64,000 nt of DNA from Nitrosarchaeum sp. (GCA_023265135.1 JAHFUM010000001.1:516960-580959); one strand, 5' to 3'. Counted from the stretch's first letter, positions 41,827-51,852 are shown. Notes: generated by a model not told the origin, from the letters alone. Translations and numbers: made by a program.

Positions 41827-42794
41827 TAATTGAATCAATACTTGTAATATTTTTTGCATTTGTATTAGATTTTACATTTGGTGATCCTAAAAACAAATTT
41901 CATCCAACTGCTTGGTTAGGTTCTCTAATCGCAAAATTAACTCCTTACGCAAAAAACTCATCGGAAAATTTAGAAAAACTTGGAGGCATTTTCATCATTT
42001 TGGTTTCTAGCGGAATTGTTGTATCTTTGATGATATTTCTAAATATTGGAATTAAACTAATTACTGCGGATTATCTATACATAATAATTTCAGTAATTGG
42101 ATGTGGTATCTTGCTAAAAACAACTATAGCAATAAAAGGAATGGAAAGACATGCACTCGCTGTAGTAGATGCCTTGGAACAAAACGATATTTCATCTGCT
42201 AGAGACAATTTATCCATGATTGTAAAGAGAAATACCAAGAATCTTGACAAAAACCATGTGCTTTCAGGCGTACTAGAGAGTATTAGTGAAAATACTGTTG
42301 ATGGTATAACTGGACCTCTTTTTTACTATGCAATTTTTGGCTTATCAGGAGCATTCGTTTATCGAGTAATCAATACAGCAGATTCTATGATAGGCTACAA
42401 GACCGATATTTTCAAAAATGTTGGGTGGTTTGGAGCAAACTGTGACAAAATTCTGAATTACATTCCATCAAGATTAACCGGACTTATCATGATCCTTAGC
42501 GCTATGATTCTTGGCAATAATTGGAGAAAATCTTATGAAATAATGATTCGTGATGGAAGAAAAACTAAAAGTCCTAATGCTGGATATCCTATGGCAGCAA
42601 TTGCTGGAGCATTAGGAACAAAATTTGAAAAAATTGATCACTATTCACTCGGTGATGGAAATATTTCATTTACTAAGGATCATGTAAAATCAGCTATCTC
42701 AATTATGAAAGTTACATCAGTACTGTTTTGTGGTGTAATAGTCGTTCCAATTCTTTTACTTTTATCTTATTTGGGATGGTGGATTTATGCTTAA
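41823..42794 (+). CDS. cbiB: Adenosylcobinamide-phosphate synthase
   Basis: A 323-residue membrane protein. Family motifs: FTFGDPKNKFHPTAWLGSLIA, IVKRNTKNLDKNHVLSGVLESISENTVDGITGPLFYYAIFG, YRVINTADSMIGYKT and DGRKTKSPNAGYPMAAIAGAL. It attaches aminopropanol (phosphate) to cobyric acid. TTG start; it overlaps cobQ by four bases and cobS by eight. Confidence 0.95.
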   Translation: MIIESILVIFFAFVLDFTFGDPKNKFHPTAWLGSLIAKLTPYAKNSSENLEKLGGIFIILVSSGIVVSLMIFLNIGIKLITADYLYIIISVIGCGILLKTTIAIKGMERHALAVVDALEQNDISSARDNLSMIVKRNTKNLDKNHVLSGVLESISENTVDGITGPLFYYAIFGLSGAFVYRVINTADSMIGYKTDIFKNVGWFGANCDKILNYIPSRLTGLIMILSAMILGNNWRKSYEIMIRDGRKTKSPNAGYPMAAIAGALGTKFEKIDHYSLGDGNISFTKDHVKSAISIMKVTSVLFCGVIVVPILLLLSYLGWWIYA

Positions 42795-43512
42795 AGAAAT
42801 TGGTTCAGTTTTTTCATTTTTGACTATTATTCCAACAAGTAATTCAAATCTTGAAACAATTGCAAAATACATGTATATTTTTCCCATCGTAGGAATTGCA
42901 ATTGGATTAATTGTTGGCTTGATAGGATTTGGACTTTCATTAATTTTAGATCCCTTGATAGTAAGTTTGTTGGTTGTTGCTTCACTTGCAATAATCACTG
43001 GTATACATCACACTGATGGTCTAGCAGATTTTGCTGATGGTTTGATGGTAAAGGGAACAAAAGAAAAAAAACTTGCAGCAATGAAAGATCTTTCTACAGG
43101 TTCTGCAGGAACAGTTGCAATAGTTTTGTATATTGCAGGATTGATAATAGCAATCTCACTATCTACAGGATATCAATTATTTCTGGCAATTTTACTTAGT
43201 GAAATATTTGCTAAATTTTCAATGGTTTTGATGGCGAGTATTGGAAAATCTGCATCTTTAGGCTCAAATTCTCCATTTGTTGAGCTGATGAAAAACAAAA
43301 AGAAGTTGATATTGGCAACTATCATTACTCTAATCCCATTGATTGTTCTTGGTGGTGTCACAGGATTACTCTTATTTGGAGTCGGCATTGCATTAACCTT
43401 ATTCTTAGTTGTCTTAACTGCTCGTAGCTTTGGAGGAATTACAGGAGATGTATTGGGCGCTACAAACGAATTGACTCGATTAGCATCTCTTCTAATCTTT
43501 GTTTCAGCATGA
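42787..43512 (+). CDS. cobS: Cobalamin (5'-phosphate) synthase
   Basis: A 241-residue polytopic membrane protein. Signatures are FSFLTIIPTSN, GIHHTDGLADFADGLMVKGTKEKKLAAMKDLSTGSAG (the Asp-containing active site) and SFGGITGDVLGATNELTRL at the C-terminus. It joins adenosylcobinamide-GDP with the alpha-ribazole base. It overlaps cobY by four bases. Confidence 0.95.
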   Translation: MLKEIGSVFSFLTIIPTSNSNLETIAKYMYIFPIVGIAIGLIVGLIGFGLSLILDPLIVSLLVVASLAIITGIHHTDGLADFADGLMVKGTKEKKLAAMKDLSTGSAGTVAIVLYIAGLIIAISLSTGYQLFLAILLSEIFAKFSMVLMASIGKSASLGSNSPFVELMKNKKKLILATIITLIPLIVLGGVTGLLLFGVGIALTLFLVVLTARSFGGITGDVLGATNELTRLASLLIFVSA

Positions 43513-44093
43513 TAGGCATTGTAATGGCTGGTGGCAAAGGAAGCCGAATGAACTTAGCTGGAGAAAAACTACTTTTAAAATATAAAAAACCTGTGGTACT
43601 TCATGTTATTGATGCCCTGGTAAATTCTAAATGCTTTTCAAAAATATTTGCAATTACAAGTTCTAATTCACCAAAAACAAAAAAACTATTAGAAGAAAAT
43701 AATGTCGATCTTTTTAATACTCCGGGTAATGGCTATGTAGAAGATCTTAATTTGGTTCTTAAATCATTAAATGATTTTGTTTTGATCACATCTGCCGATT
43801 TACCATTTTTAGATGGAGATATTATCAAAAATATTGTTAGTCATTGTGAGTTAGAAAATATTTGGACTACAGTTCTTGTTACAAAAAAATTCATGGAATC
43901 ATTACATCTATCTTCAAATTATTGGCTTAATTTTGAGAATCGACAATGTTGCTATACAGGAATATCATTAGTAAACACAAAAAATATTTCAGAACTAGAA
44001 AACATATCTGAAAAATTTATAATAATTGATGATAAAAGAATCGCTTTCAATATAAACACAAAACAAGACTATGATTTACTCGGCACTGCCTGA
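43509..44093 (+). CDS. cobY: GTP:adenosylcobinamide-phosphate guanylyltransferase
   Basis: A 194-residue MobA-like nucleotidyltransferase: MIGIVMAGGKGSRMNLAGEKLLLKYKKPVVLHVIDAL binds GTP, and VLITSADLPFLDGDII carries the metal-binding Asp. CobY is the archaeal replacement for bacterial CobU. It completes the cobD-cobQ-cbiB-cobS-cobY cluster. Its 3' end overlaps that of convergent rps27e by eighteen bases. Confidence 0.92.
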   Translation: MIGIVMAGGKGSRMNLAGEKLLLKYKKPVVLHVIDALVNSKCFSKIFAITSSNSPKTKKLLEENNVDLFNTPGNGYVEDLNLVLKSLNDFVLITSADLPFLDGDIIKNIVSHCELENIWTTVLVTKKFMESLHLSSNYWLNFENRQCCYTGISLVNTKNISELENISEKFIIIDDKRIAFNINTKQDYDLLGTA

Positions 44094-44273
44094 GATTTTT
44101 CCATTAATCTTTGCTTTAGATCCAGTTGGTTCTGCAATATTGTTACCACAAGAATTACATACAACAGCCTGTGACGCATGAGAATACACTACTTGTAACT
44201 CGCCACATTCATTACAATTAACTTTCTGGAACTTGCTTGAAGGCTTTGGGATTTCAATATGATCTTTTTTCAT
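44076..44273 (-). CDS. rps27e: 30S ribosomal protein S27e
   Basis: A 65-residue zinc-ribbon ribosomal protein (HIEIPKPSSKFQKVNCNECGELQVVYSHASQAVVCNSCG), with four Cys as C-x2-C-x14-C-x2-C. Present only in archaea and eukaryotes. It overlaps the upstream rpl44e by four bases, the usual L44e-S27e operon. Confidence 0.97.
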   Translation of the reverse strand: MKKDHIEIPKPSSKFQKVNCNECGELQVVYSHASQAVVCNSCGNNIAEPTGSKAKINGKISGSAE

Positions 44274-44551
44274 GCTGCCACCAACTCAAATTTCCTAATT
44301 CTAATGCCTATTTTGTTATATTTCTTTTTACATACTGTACATGTCATAATTGGAGTAACTTTCTTTGTAGTTTTTGCAGGTTTTGCAAGTTTTGGAAATT
44401 TCTGTCCACCATACCCTCGTTTACGTTCTGCATGTCTACGTTCTCCTCTAGCAGAACCTCTCCTTTTTCCTGCTTTGTATATCGATACCTTTTGTTCAGT
44501 ATGCGTTTTACACTTGGCACAATACTTGCGGATGACCTTGGGTATGTTCAT
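44270..44551 (-). CDS. rpl44e: 50S ribosomal protein L44e
   Basis: A 93-residue protein: MNIPKVIRKYCAKCKTHTEQKVSIYKAGKRRG, basic middle, and CTVCKKKYNKIGIRIRKFELV at the end, with four zinc Cys. It lies at the large-subunit E site. It is divergent from ade, with 118 bases between the start codons. Confidence 0.97.
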   Translation of the reverse strand: MNIPKVIRKYCAKCKTHTEQKVSIYKAGKRRGSARGERRHAERKRGYGGQKFPKLAKPAKTTKKVTPIMTCTVCKKKYNKIGIRIRKFELVAA

Positions 44552-44669
44552 ATGAAAAAAAACCGCTTCAACGGTAATTTAAGCATTGAATCTATAATAG
44601 GTGCAAAAAACAAGATAATTTGTGACTTCGAGCCTAGCAAATTCGATTTCTTCATTAAATTCAGTAGCA

Positions 44670-46385
44670 ATGGGTGACAAAAAAGCAGATCTAATCCTCA
44701 AAAACTGTTCCTTGGTATCTGTTTACACTAGAGAAATCATTCCGAAAATTCAGATTGCAATAATTAATGATAGAATTGCATATGTTGGTCCAGACGCAGG
44801 ACATACAATTGGAACAAAAACAACTATTATTGATGTTAAGGAAAAATATGTATGTCCTGGATTTGCTGATCCTCATTTACACATTGATCAATTTGTCTTA
44901 CCATCAGAATTTGCAAAAAAGTCTCTTTTATGTGGAGTAACATCACTTTTCTCAGATCCTATAGATATTGTCAGTGTATCTGGTTACAAAGGATTTCAAG
45001 AATTTCTAAAACTTGGTGAAGATTTACCGATTAGAATATTTCAAGTTGTTCCGGGAGGTCTTCCTGTCGATACAAAATTTAGTCATAGCAAAACTTTATC
45101 ATTATTACAAGAAAAATTAGCAATCAAACATCCACATGTTTTAGGACTAGGTGAAGTTTTTTCATGGACCAAAGTTACACTTCGTGATCCTAAAACAATG
45201 AAGTCCCTATCTGCTATGCTAGAAAGGGATTGCATAATTAATGGACATACAGCAGGAGCTAGTGAAAAAAAACTTAACGCATATGTCGCATCAGGAATTT
45301 TATCATGTCATGAACCTATCAATTTTGATCAAGTCTTAGAAAGATTGCGTTTAGGGATGTGGATTATGATGAGAGAAGGATCAATTAGGCGTGACTTGAA
45401 AGAAATAATTCCACATGTATTATCTCAGGGAATAAGTCTTGACCGATTGATGTTTTGTTCTGATGGACTTGATCCCACCGATATTGTAAAGTACGGTCAT
45501 ATTGATCACTGTATCAGGGAATCAATTAAACTTGGTCTAAATCCAATTGATGCTATTTCAATGGCTTCAAAAAACTGCTTTGATTATTACAATATGAGTA
45601 AAGATTTGGGTGGTATTGCACCTGGAAAACTCGCAGACATTTTAATTTTTGATGACCTAACATCCGTTAAACCCAACAAAGTTTTTGTAGGTGGAAAACT
45701 CGTTGCATCAAATGGAAGCATCGTTACCTCTATAAAGAAAAAAACAATTTCTTCATGGATAAAAAAGACAGTCAAACTAAAAAAACTCTCTCCAAAAGAC
45801 TTTGTTATTCCATCAAAAAAGAAAAGTATTCTTGCAAATACTATTTTTATGCAAACTGAAATTATTACGAACATTGGTTCAACTGAACTATTGACTAAAG
45901 AAGGAAATGTTATGACTTCTTTAGATAAGGATGTATGGAAAGTAGCAGCCTTTGATAGAATTAATGGAACTAACAAACATGCTATTGGGTTTCTTGAAAA
46001 TTTTGGAGCAGACATTGATGCATTTGCATCAACTTGGAGTTTTCATGAAAATGATCTAATTGTAATAGGCTCTAATGATTCTGATATGGCAATTGCTGCT
46101 AATAATCTTATAAAAAATCAGGGAGGTTTAGCTGTGGTAAAATCTGGTAAAATTATTGCATCATTACCATTAAAACTAGCAGGAATTGTTTCTACTGATT
46201 CATTTGAAAAAGTCTTATCTAATTTTGAACAAGTTAATAATTCAATTGTAGATTCTGGTTGCAAATTTTCAAGACCACATCTTATTCCCCTTTTCTTACC
46301 TTTTCTTGCACTGCCATCAATTCGTATACTTTCCGGAGGAATTGTAGATGTTAAGAGACGATCTTACATTAATCCAATCAGCTAA
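44670..46385 (+). CDS. ade: Adenine deaminase
   Basis: 571 residues from the ATG at 44670 (MGDKKADLILKNCSLVSVYT); a TTG at 44622 would add a Ser-rich leader. Amidohydrolase ligands are GFADPHLHID, the Glu in GLGEVFSW, INGHTAGAS, LSCHEPI and FCSDGLDP. The C-terminal adenine-deaminase domain (GNVMTSLDKDVWKVAAFDRINGTNKHAIGFLENFG) distinguishes it from other superfamily members. It converts adenine to hypoxanthine for purine salvage, feeding IMP to guaB and guaA at 51.8-57 kb. Confidence 0.94.
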   Translation: MGDKKADLILKNCSLVSVYTREIIPKIQIAIINDRIAYVGPDAGHTIGTKTTIIDVKEKYVCPGFADPHLHIDQFVLPSEFAKKSLLCGVTSLFSDPIDIVSVSGYKGFQEFLKLGEDLPIRIFQVVPGGLPVDTKFSHSKTLSLLQEKLAIKHPHVLGLGEVFSWTKVTLRDPKTMKSLSAMLERDCIINGHTAGASEKKLNAYVASGILSCHEPINFDQVLERLRLGMWIMMREGSIRRDLKEIIPHVLSQGISLDRLMFCSDGLDPTDIVKYGHIDHCIRESIKLGLNPIDAISMASKNCFDYYNMSKDLGGIAPGKLADILIFDDLTSVKPNKVFVGGKLVASNGSIVTSIKKKTISSWIKKTVKLKKLSPKDFVIPSKKKSILANTIFMQTEIITNIGSTELLTKEGNVMTSLDKDVWKVAAFDRINGTNKHAIGFLENFGADIDAFASTWSFHENDLIVIGSNDSDMAIAANNLIKNQGGLAVVKSGKIIASLPLKLAGIVSTDSFEKVLSNFEQVNNSIVDSGCKFSRPHLIPLFLPFLALPSIRILSGGIVDVKRRSYINPIS

Positions 46386-46428
46386 GTAATGTTAAAAAGG
46401 GGGATATCAAAGATTGTATCTTATCTAA

Positions 46429-48024
46429 ATGGCATCAATTCAACAAACACCAAATGGACCTGTTTTAGTTCTAAAAGAGAGCGCATTTCAACAAAAAGGT
46501 AAAGATGCTCAACACAATAACATAGCTGCTGCCAAACTAGTCGCTGAATTAGTTAGAAGCAGTCTAGGTCCAAGAGGTTTAGATAAAATGTTAGTTGATT
46601 CCTTAGGCGATGTTACTATTACAAATGATGGTGCAACAATCTTAAAAGAAATCGATGTTCAACACCCAGCAGCAAAAATGATGGTTGAAATTTCAAAAAC
46701 AGTGGATAATGAGGTAGGAGATGGTACTACATCATCTGTAGTTTTTGGAGGGGCTCTTTTAGCTAGAGCAGAAGATCTTCTCAAAAAAGACGTTCATCCA
46801 TCAGTAATTATTGAAGGCTATCAAGCAGCAGCTGAAAAAACACTGGAAATTTACGCTGAAATGGCAAAAAAGATTAAACCTGATGATAAAGAAACACTTC
46901 TAAAGATTGCCACAACTAGTATGCAATCAAAATTAATCTCTGAAGATAGTGATGTGCTTTCTAAAGTTGTAGTTGATGCAATCTTGAAAGTTGCTACAAA
47001 AAAGGGAGAGATATATTCTGTAGATCTTGAAAATATCAAAGTTGAAAAGAAAGCAGGTGGCGCTATTACAGATACCCAAATTATCAAGGGTATTGTTTTA
47101 GATAAAGAAGTTGTTCATAGTGGTATGCCAACTAAAATTGAATCAGCAAAGATTGCCCTTTTAAACTCCGCACTAGAAATAGAAAAAACTGAGATGAGTT
47201 CAGAAATAAGAATTACTGATCCTACACAAATGCAAATGTTTTTGGAAGAAGAAAATAGAATGCTCAAAACAATGGTTGACAAACTTCACAATGTTGGTGT
47301 TAATGTATTAATTTGTCAAAAAGGAATTGATGATATTGCACAACACTATCTAGCAAAATATGGTATTATGGCAGTTAGACGTGTTAAAGAAAGTGATATG
47401 ATTAAACTTGGTAAAGCTACAGGAGGACGTGTTATTTCCAATCTTGATGATCTTACAGAAAAAGATCTTGGTACTGCGGACTTGGCTCATCAAAAGAAAG
47501 TTGAATCTGATAAATGGGTATTCATTGAAGGTTGTAAACATCCACAATCTGTAACTTTACTTATTCGAGGTGGCTCACAAAGAGTCATTGATGAAGTTGA
47601 TCGTTCAATTCATGATTCTCTAATGGTGGTAAAAGATGTAATTGAAAAACCAGAAATTGTTGCAGGAGGTGGGGCTCCTGAAGCATATGCCGCATCTAAA
47701 CTAAAAGACTGGGCAGATAGCTTTGATGGCAGAGAACAACTTGCAATTAAAAAATACGCTGAGGCGTTGGAGGTTATTCCTCTTACAATAGCAGAAAATG
47801 CTGGAATGGATCCCATTGATACAATGGCTACACTAAGAGCAAAACATAACCAAGGTCGTAAATGGACAGGAATTGATGCAAGAAATACAAAAATTGCAGA
47901 CATGTTATCTATTGATGTTGTCGAGCCTCTTGTAGTCAAAGAACAGATAATCAAATCTGCAACCGAAGCAGCCTGCATGATTCTTAGAATTGATGATGTA
48001 ATTTCCATTTCTGGTGGACGATAA
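46429..48024 (+). CDS. ths: Thermosome subunit (group II chaperonin)
   Basis: A 531-residue CCT-type chaperonin: [71 protein letters not shown] is the ATPase core, [16 protein letters not shown] and [15 protein letters not shown] are conserved further on. It ends at [10 protein letters not shown], without the flexible GGM tail common in other thermosomes. It folds proteins in an ATP-driven double ring. Other subunits are presumably elsewhere. Confidence 0.98.
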   Translation: MASIQQTPNGPVLVLKESAFQQKGKDAQHNNIAAAKLVAELVRSSLGPRGLDKMLVDSLGDVTITNDGATILKEIDVQHPAAKMMVEISKTVDNEVGDGTTSSVVFGGALLARAEDLLKKDVHPSVIIEGYQAAAEKTLEIYAEMAKKIKPDDKETLLKIATTSMQSKLISEDSDVLSKVVVDAILKVATKKGEIYSVDLENIKVEKKAGGAITDTQIIKGIVLDKEVVHSGMPTKIESAKIALLNSALEIEKTEMSSEIRITDPTQMQMFLEEENRMLKTMVDKLHNVGVNVLICQKGIDDIAQHYLAKYGIMAVRRVKESDMIKLGKATGGRVISNLDDLTEKDLGTADLAHQKKVESDKWVFIEGCKHPQSVTLLIRGGSQRVIDEVDRSIHDSLMVVKDVIEKPEIVAGGGAPEAYAASKLKDWADSFDGREQLAIKKYAEALEVIPLTIAENAGMDPIDTMATLRAKHNQGRKWTGIDARNTKIADMLSIDVVEPLVVKEQIIKSATEAACMILRIDDVISISGGR

Positions 48025-48076
48025 ATACCTTCAATATAATTAGCTAAACTTAAGCAATCCTTTTTTCATTAAATTA

Positions 48077-48943
48077 TTGTTGTATAAACTAGGAATAGAT
48101 CTTGGTGGAACTAAAATCGAAGCAATTCTACTAGATGAAAATCTTAACACAATTCAAAGAAAAAGAATTCCAACCCCACAAAATGATTATCATAAAATAC
48201 TAAATGCAATTAATTCATTGGTTGTAAATATTTTAGAAAACGTTGACGATTATTCAGTAGGAATTTGTACTCCTGGTGCAATTTCAAAAAAGACTGGTTT
48301 AATAAAAAATAGTAACACTCAATGTCTTATAGGACAATCACTCAAAGAGGATTTAGAAAATAAACTAGATAAAAAAATCTCCATGGAAAATGATGCAAAT
48401 TGTTTTGCAATAGCTGAATCTGTAATTGGTGCTGCAAAAGAATTTGATGTTGTTTTTGGAGTCATTATAGGCACTGGTGTAGGAGGAGGCATAGTAATTA
48501 ATGGAAAAATTCATCTTGGAAGAACCAACATTGCTGGAGAATGGGGTCATCATACATTACATCAAAATGGAAATAATTGTTATTGTGGAAAACAAGGTTG
48601 TGTTGAGACATACATTAGCGGTCCCGCATTAGAAAAACGATGGAAAGAGTTGACTGGAAAATCACAAAATATGCCTGAGATTATCCAAAATCTTGAAAAT
48701 TCCAAATCAAAACAATGGAAGAATGAATTTTTGGAAAACTTTGGATTTGGATTGGCAAACGTGATTGATATTTTAGATCCAGATGTAATAGTTTTAGGAG
48801 GAGGCTTATCTAATATTGATTTTTTATACACAGAAGGGAAAGAGTCAGTTTATCATAAAGTTTTTTCTGATTTAGTTGATACTCCAATTCTAAAAAACCA
48901 ATTAGGTGATTCTGCTGGAGTGTTTGGGGCAGCACTGTTGTAA
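48077..48943 (+). CDS. ROK-family sugar kinase
   Basis: A 288-residue protein with a TTG start. Motifs: GIDLGGTKIEAILLDE (ATP phosphate 1), SMENDANCFAIAE (catalytic Asp), IIGTGVGGGIVING, GEWGHHTLHQNGNNCYCGKQGCVETYISGPAL (zinc-binding Cys/His of ROK) and DPDVIVLGGGLS. It probably phosphorylates glucose, N-acetylglucosamine or a related sugar. Confidence 0.93.
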   Translation: MLYKLGIDLGGTKIEAILLDENLNTIQRKRIPTPQNDYHKILNAINSLVVNILENVDDYSVGICTPGAISKKTGLIKNSNTQCLIGQSLKEDLENKLDKKISMENDANCFAIAESVIGAAKEFDVVFGVIIGTGVGGGIVINGKIHLGRTNIAGEWGHHTLHQNGNNCYCGKQGCVETYISGPALEKRWKELTGKSQNMPEIIQNLENSKSKQWKNEFLENFGFGLANVIDILDPDVIVLGGGLSNIDFLYTEGKESVYHKVFSDLVDTPILKNQLGDSAGVFGAALL

Positions 48944-49007
48944 AATCTAGTTAAACTGTTTGTCTAAATTTAGAATTTTGTGAACGTGTAATATGTTTAA
49001 AATATTT

Positions 49008-49508
49008 TTAAATTAAATTATATTCTTTCACAATCTTCCATTTTTCAACATCTGGAAAAAATTTTTGTATTGCAAGATTGTTAACCAAAAATTCACTTTT
49101 AATATCTAGGTTGTTTATTATTTTTAATTTTTCTTCTACTGGTAAATTTTTATAAATCAGACTTATATGAGGATTAAATTCATATTTTGAAATTTTTTCA
49201 AAATGTTTTCTAAGATTTTTATACATCAATTTTAACTGATCATTTGCTTTTAATTCTAAGTATACTGTCTTCCATAATTCTTTAGATTGCAAAATTTCTG
49301 ATTTTTCAACAAAAAATGAATTGCAATCAAATACTACTCTTTTTGCAATATCATCAATCAAACTCAATTTAGAATCTACCAATCCATAAACTGTGATATG
49401 TGGTTCAAATTTTGGTGCATGATATTTTTCTGAAATTTCATCGATAATCTTCTTTAGGTATTCCCTATCATTTTTAGAAAAAGTAAGCCAAATCGCATGC
49501 ATGATCAT
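49008..49508 (-). CDS. 2H phosphoesterase/cyclic phosphodiesterase-like protein
   Basis: A 166-residue protein with the two hallmark H-x-T/S motifs: FEPHITVYGLV near residue 36 and FNPHISLIYKN near 113. These act on 2',3'-cyclic nucleotides or in RNA end processing. The resemblance is to plant/yeast cyclic phosphodiesterases as much as to the bacterial/archaeal ligT group. Two adjacent ATG codons (49508, 49502) are equally possible starts. The DUF2024 gene precedes it on the same strand. Confidence 0.85.
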   Translation of the reverse strand: MIMHAIWLTFSKNDREYLKKIIDEISEKYHAPKFEPHITVYGLVDSKLSLIDDIAKRVVFDCNSFFVEKSEILQSKELWKTVYLELKANDQLKLMYKNLRKHFEKISKYEFNPHISLIYKNLPVEEKLKIINNLDIKSEFLVNNLAIQKFFPDVEKWKIVKEYNLI

Positions 49509-49515
49509 TCAAATT

Positions 49516-49776
49516 TTATTGTGGACAACCTTCCATTTTTGCAATAAAATAACCATTTGTCATTATCTCGATTTCAATTTCTTCTGATACAGATTGAGTA
49601 TGACAAAACCTGCATTCTTCCGTAGTCACTTTGATGTCTTTCTCTCCGATACTTTTTAACCAATCTTTTGCAAATGCAATTGCTTTTTCTGTGTCATTTT
49701 TGTCAGTAATCACATCAAAATGCATAACATGACCATTTTTTGATTTGACATATGTATCAAATATATGAAAACCCAT
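49516..49776 (-). CDS. DUF2024-family protein
   Basis: An 86-residue protein: MGFHIFDTYVKSKNGHVMHFDVITDKNDTEKAIAFAKDWLKSIGE, then TTEECRFCHTQSVSEEIEIEIMTNGYFIAKMEGCPQ. The pattern, including the ECRFCH motif, fits the DUF2024 family, a small alpha/beta protein of unknown function. It is probably in an operon with the adjacent 2H phosphoesterase. Confidence 0.88.
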   Translation of the reverse strand: MGFHIFDTYVKSKNGHVMHFDVITDKNDTEKAIAFAKDWLKSIGEKDIKVTTEECRFCHTQSVSEEIEIEIMTNGYFIAKMEGCPQ

Positions 49777-49808
49777 AATCTTCTCAAAAAAATTTGAATA
49801 TTAATGGA

Positions 49809-50279
49809 TTACTTTTGAAATAAACTTGTAGAATCAATGTCTGATCCAATGCACATATCACTAAATTCTTCTGGATTTAATGAATAGCACACTTTAGGTT
49901 CAAAACGTATGACTTGAACTTCTTTTTTCTCACTGAGTTTTTTTATTTTCTCTGATGAACTTTTTTCTAATGTTATTTTAATAATTAATTCTTTTATTTT
50001 TGATTTTATGGATTCGTCTGTTACAAAACTCACAATTCCTCGAAATTGAAATCCTTTTAAATCATCTTTGTTAAAAACAGAAATAGTAACCCATGGGTTT
50101 GCTTGAATATTTTTGTAAGATTTGTGTTTAAAAAAATCCAGCCAAAATATTCCATCTTCATCAACACTGAAGAAAATTCTTGGTGACACATTTGGCAAAT
50201 TATTTGTTCCAATTGTTCCTACTGCAAAAACCCCTTGTTTCTCAATGAATTCTTTTATCTCATTTGGAATTTTTACCAT
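49809..50279 (-). CDS. Pyridoxamine-5'-phosphate-oxidase-like split-barrel protein
   Basis: A 156-residue protein of the FMN-binding split-barrel fold: EFIEKQGVFAVGTIGTNNLPNVSPRIFFSVDEDGIFWLDFFKHKSYKNIQANPWVTISVFN. The C-terminus (FEPKVCYSLNPEEF) is typical of small family members. It may bind FMN or F420 and reduce an unknown substrate. Confidence 0.85.
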   Translation of the reverse strand: MVKIPNEIKEFIEKQGVFAVGTIGTNNLPNVSPRIFFSVDEDGIFWLDFFKHKSYKNIQANPWVTISVFNKDDLKGFQFRGIVSFVTDESIKSKIKELIIKITLEKSSSEKIKKLSEKKEVQVIRFEPKVCYSLNPEEFSDMCIGSDIDSTSLFQK

Positions 50280-50327
50280 GCTCTAATTATGTTTAATTTG
50301 TATTAAAGTAGTCTTTTAAACATCAAA

Positions 50328-50357
50328 CTTGAGAATAATTTTTATGAATTATTCAAG
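50328..50357 (+). repeat. Inverted repeat in the 339-base gap before the malic enzyme gene
   Basis: CTTGA(G)AATAATT 50328-50340 and AATTATTCAAG 50347-50357 form an eleven-pair stem with one bulged G and a six-base loop. A second, shorter one (ATTAAAC/GTTTAAT, 50474-50494) follows. The rest of 50280-50618 shows no gene. Both repeats lie between divergent promoters and could be operators or an RNA hairpin. Confidence 0.4.
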
Positions 50358-50618
50358 TATTTCCTGTCATAAGACAATAGATGTGAACTCAAATCATGTG
50401 GATTTAACTTCTTGAATTTGCTCTCAAAAGATTCGATCAGAATTTGCTAGATATTTTACCTTAGTTCTTCAAAATTAAACTTCTCTTGTTTAATCACAGA
50501 TTTAATTTTTTATTCAGTAAATCAATATAAAAAAATCCCTAATCTTTTTCTGTTACTATCTTTGTGCATAATACTATATTTCTCATTACTTTATAATTGG
50601 CCTTATAAAAATGGATGA

Positions 50619-51770
50619 ATGGTACAAAATTCACTATCATTACATAAAAAATTAAGAGGAAAAATTTCTATAACTAGCAAAATATCTCCACTAAAATTAA
50701 ATGATATAAAATTAATCTATACCCCTGGAGTTGCTGAAGTATGTAAACAGATTCAACATAACAATGCTCTCAAGTATTTGTTTACATCAAAAGGAAATAA
50801 TGTTGCAATAATAACTGATGGGACAAGAAATCTTGGATTAGGAAATACTGGTCCTGATGCTGCTTTGCCAGTTATGGAAGGAAAATCAGCAATATATAGT
50901 GAATTTGGAAAAATTAATGCATTTCCAATTTGTCTTAATACAACAGATAAAAATGAAATAATTCAAACAATAAAATCAATAGAGCCCGTATTTGGCGCAA
51001 TTAATCTTGAAGACATAGAATCTCCCAAGGTATTAGATATTGCACACGAATTAGAAAAAATTTTAAAAATTCCAATATTTCATGATGATCAACATGGAAC
51101 TGCAGTCGTTGTATTGGCTGCTCTGCTAAATTCATTAATAATTGTTAATAAAGAAATGAAAAATATAAAAATTGTAATAGTTGGTTCTGGCTCGGCAGGT
51201 TACGGCATAGTAAAATTACTTCATTATTCGGGATGTAAAAATATCGTTGTGCTTGATTCACAAGGAACTATTCATAAAGGACGCAAAGGACATATGAACA
51301 AATACAAAAAAGAGATTACAAAATTCACAAATCCTAAAGAAAAAGGTTTACTTTCTCAAGTTATTGTTAATTCAGATGTGTTTATTGGTGTATCTGGAGT
51401 TAAAAATATCTTAAAAACATCCATGATTAAAAAAATGAGTAAAAATTCAATTGTTTTTGCTCTTACAAATCCTGAACCTGAAGTAATTCCATCAGTTGCA
51501 AAAAAGGCTGGTGTAAAGATTATTGCAACGGGCAGTTTCAAATATCATAACAAAGTTAACAATGCAATTGTTTTCCCATACCTTATGCGAGTAATTCTTG
51601 ATTTGAAAATAAAAAAAATCACCATGAAGATTCTTTATGACACTGCATATGCAATTGCAAATACAGTCAACAAAAATAAACTATCTATAAATTACATCAT
51701 ACCTGAATTAGGGGATAATCTAATACAAAAGAAAATAATGAAATCTCTTTGTAGCACAAAATTAGCATAG
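50619..51770 (+). CDS. Malic enzyme-like NAD(P)-dependent dehydrogenase
   Basis: A 383-residue protein. Motifs: KLIYTPGVAEVCKQI, VAIITDGTRNLGLGNTGPDAALPVMEGKSAIYSEFG, INLEDIESP and IPIFHDDQHGTAVVVLAAL (metal site), and a Rossmann IVIVGSGSAGYGIVK. It would decarboxylate malate to pyruvate. The usual ATGRSDYPNQVNN near the C-terminus reads ATGSFKYHNKVNN here, so catalysis or substrate range may differ. ATG start; the TTTATAATT box about 26 bases upstream suggests a leaderless transcript. Confidence 0.88.
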   Translation: MVQNSLSLHKKLRGKISITSKISPLKLNDIKLIYTPGVAEVCKQIQHNNALKYLFTSKGNNVAIITDGTRNLGLGNTGPDAALPVMEGKSAIYSEFGKINAFPICLNTTDKNEIIQTIKSIEPVFGAINLEDIESPKVLDIAHELEKILKIPIFHDDQHGTAVVVLAALLNSLIIVNKEMKNIKIVIVGSGSAGYGIVKLLHYSGCKNIVVLDSQGTIHKGRKGHMNKYKKEITKFTNPKEKGLLSQVIVNSDVFIGVSGVKNILKTSMIKKMSKNSIVFALTNPEPEVIPSVAKKAGVKIIATGSFKYHNKVNNAIVFPYLMRVILDLKIKKITMKILYDTAYAIANTVNKNKLSINYIIPELGDNLIQKKIMKSLCSTKLA

Positions 51771-51852
51771 TTAAAAGAAGATTTAATAAATCATTTCCAG
51801 ACATATCTTCAAATTATTTATCTGTTGAAGGAAATATTCGGATATTCCCTTT

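Noticed and set aside
44237-44677. Plus-strand ORF opposite rpl44e
   Set aside because: It is antisense to a clear ribosomal protein gene and has a Cys/Phe-rich shadow composition.
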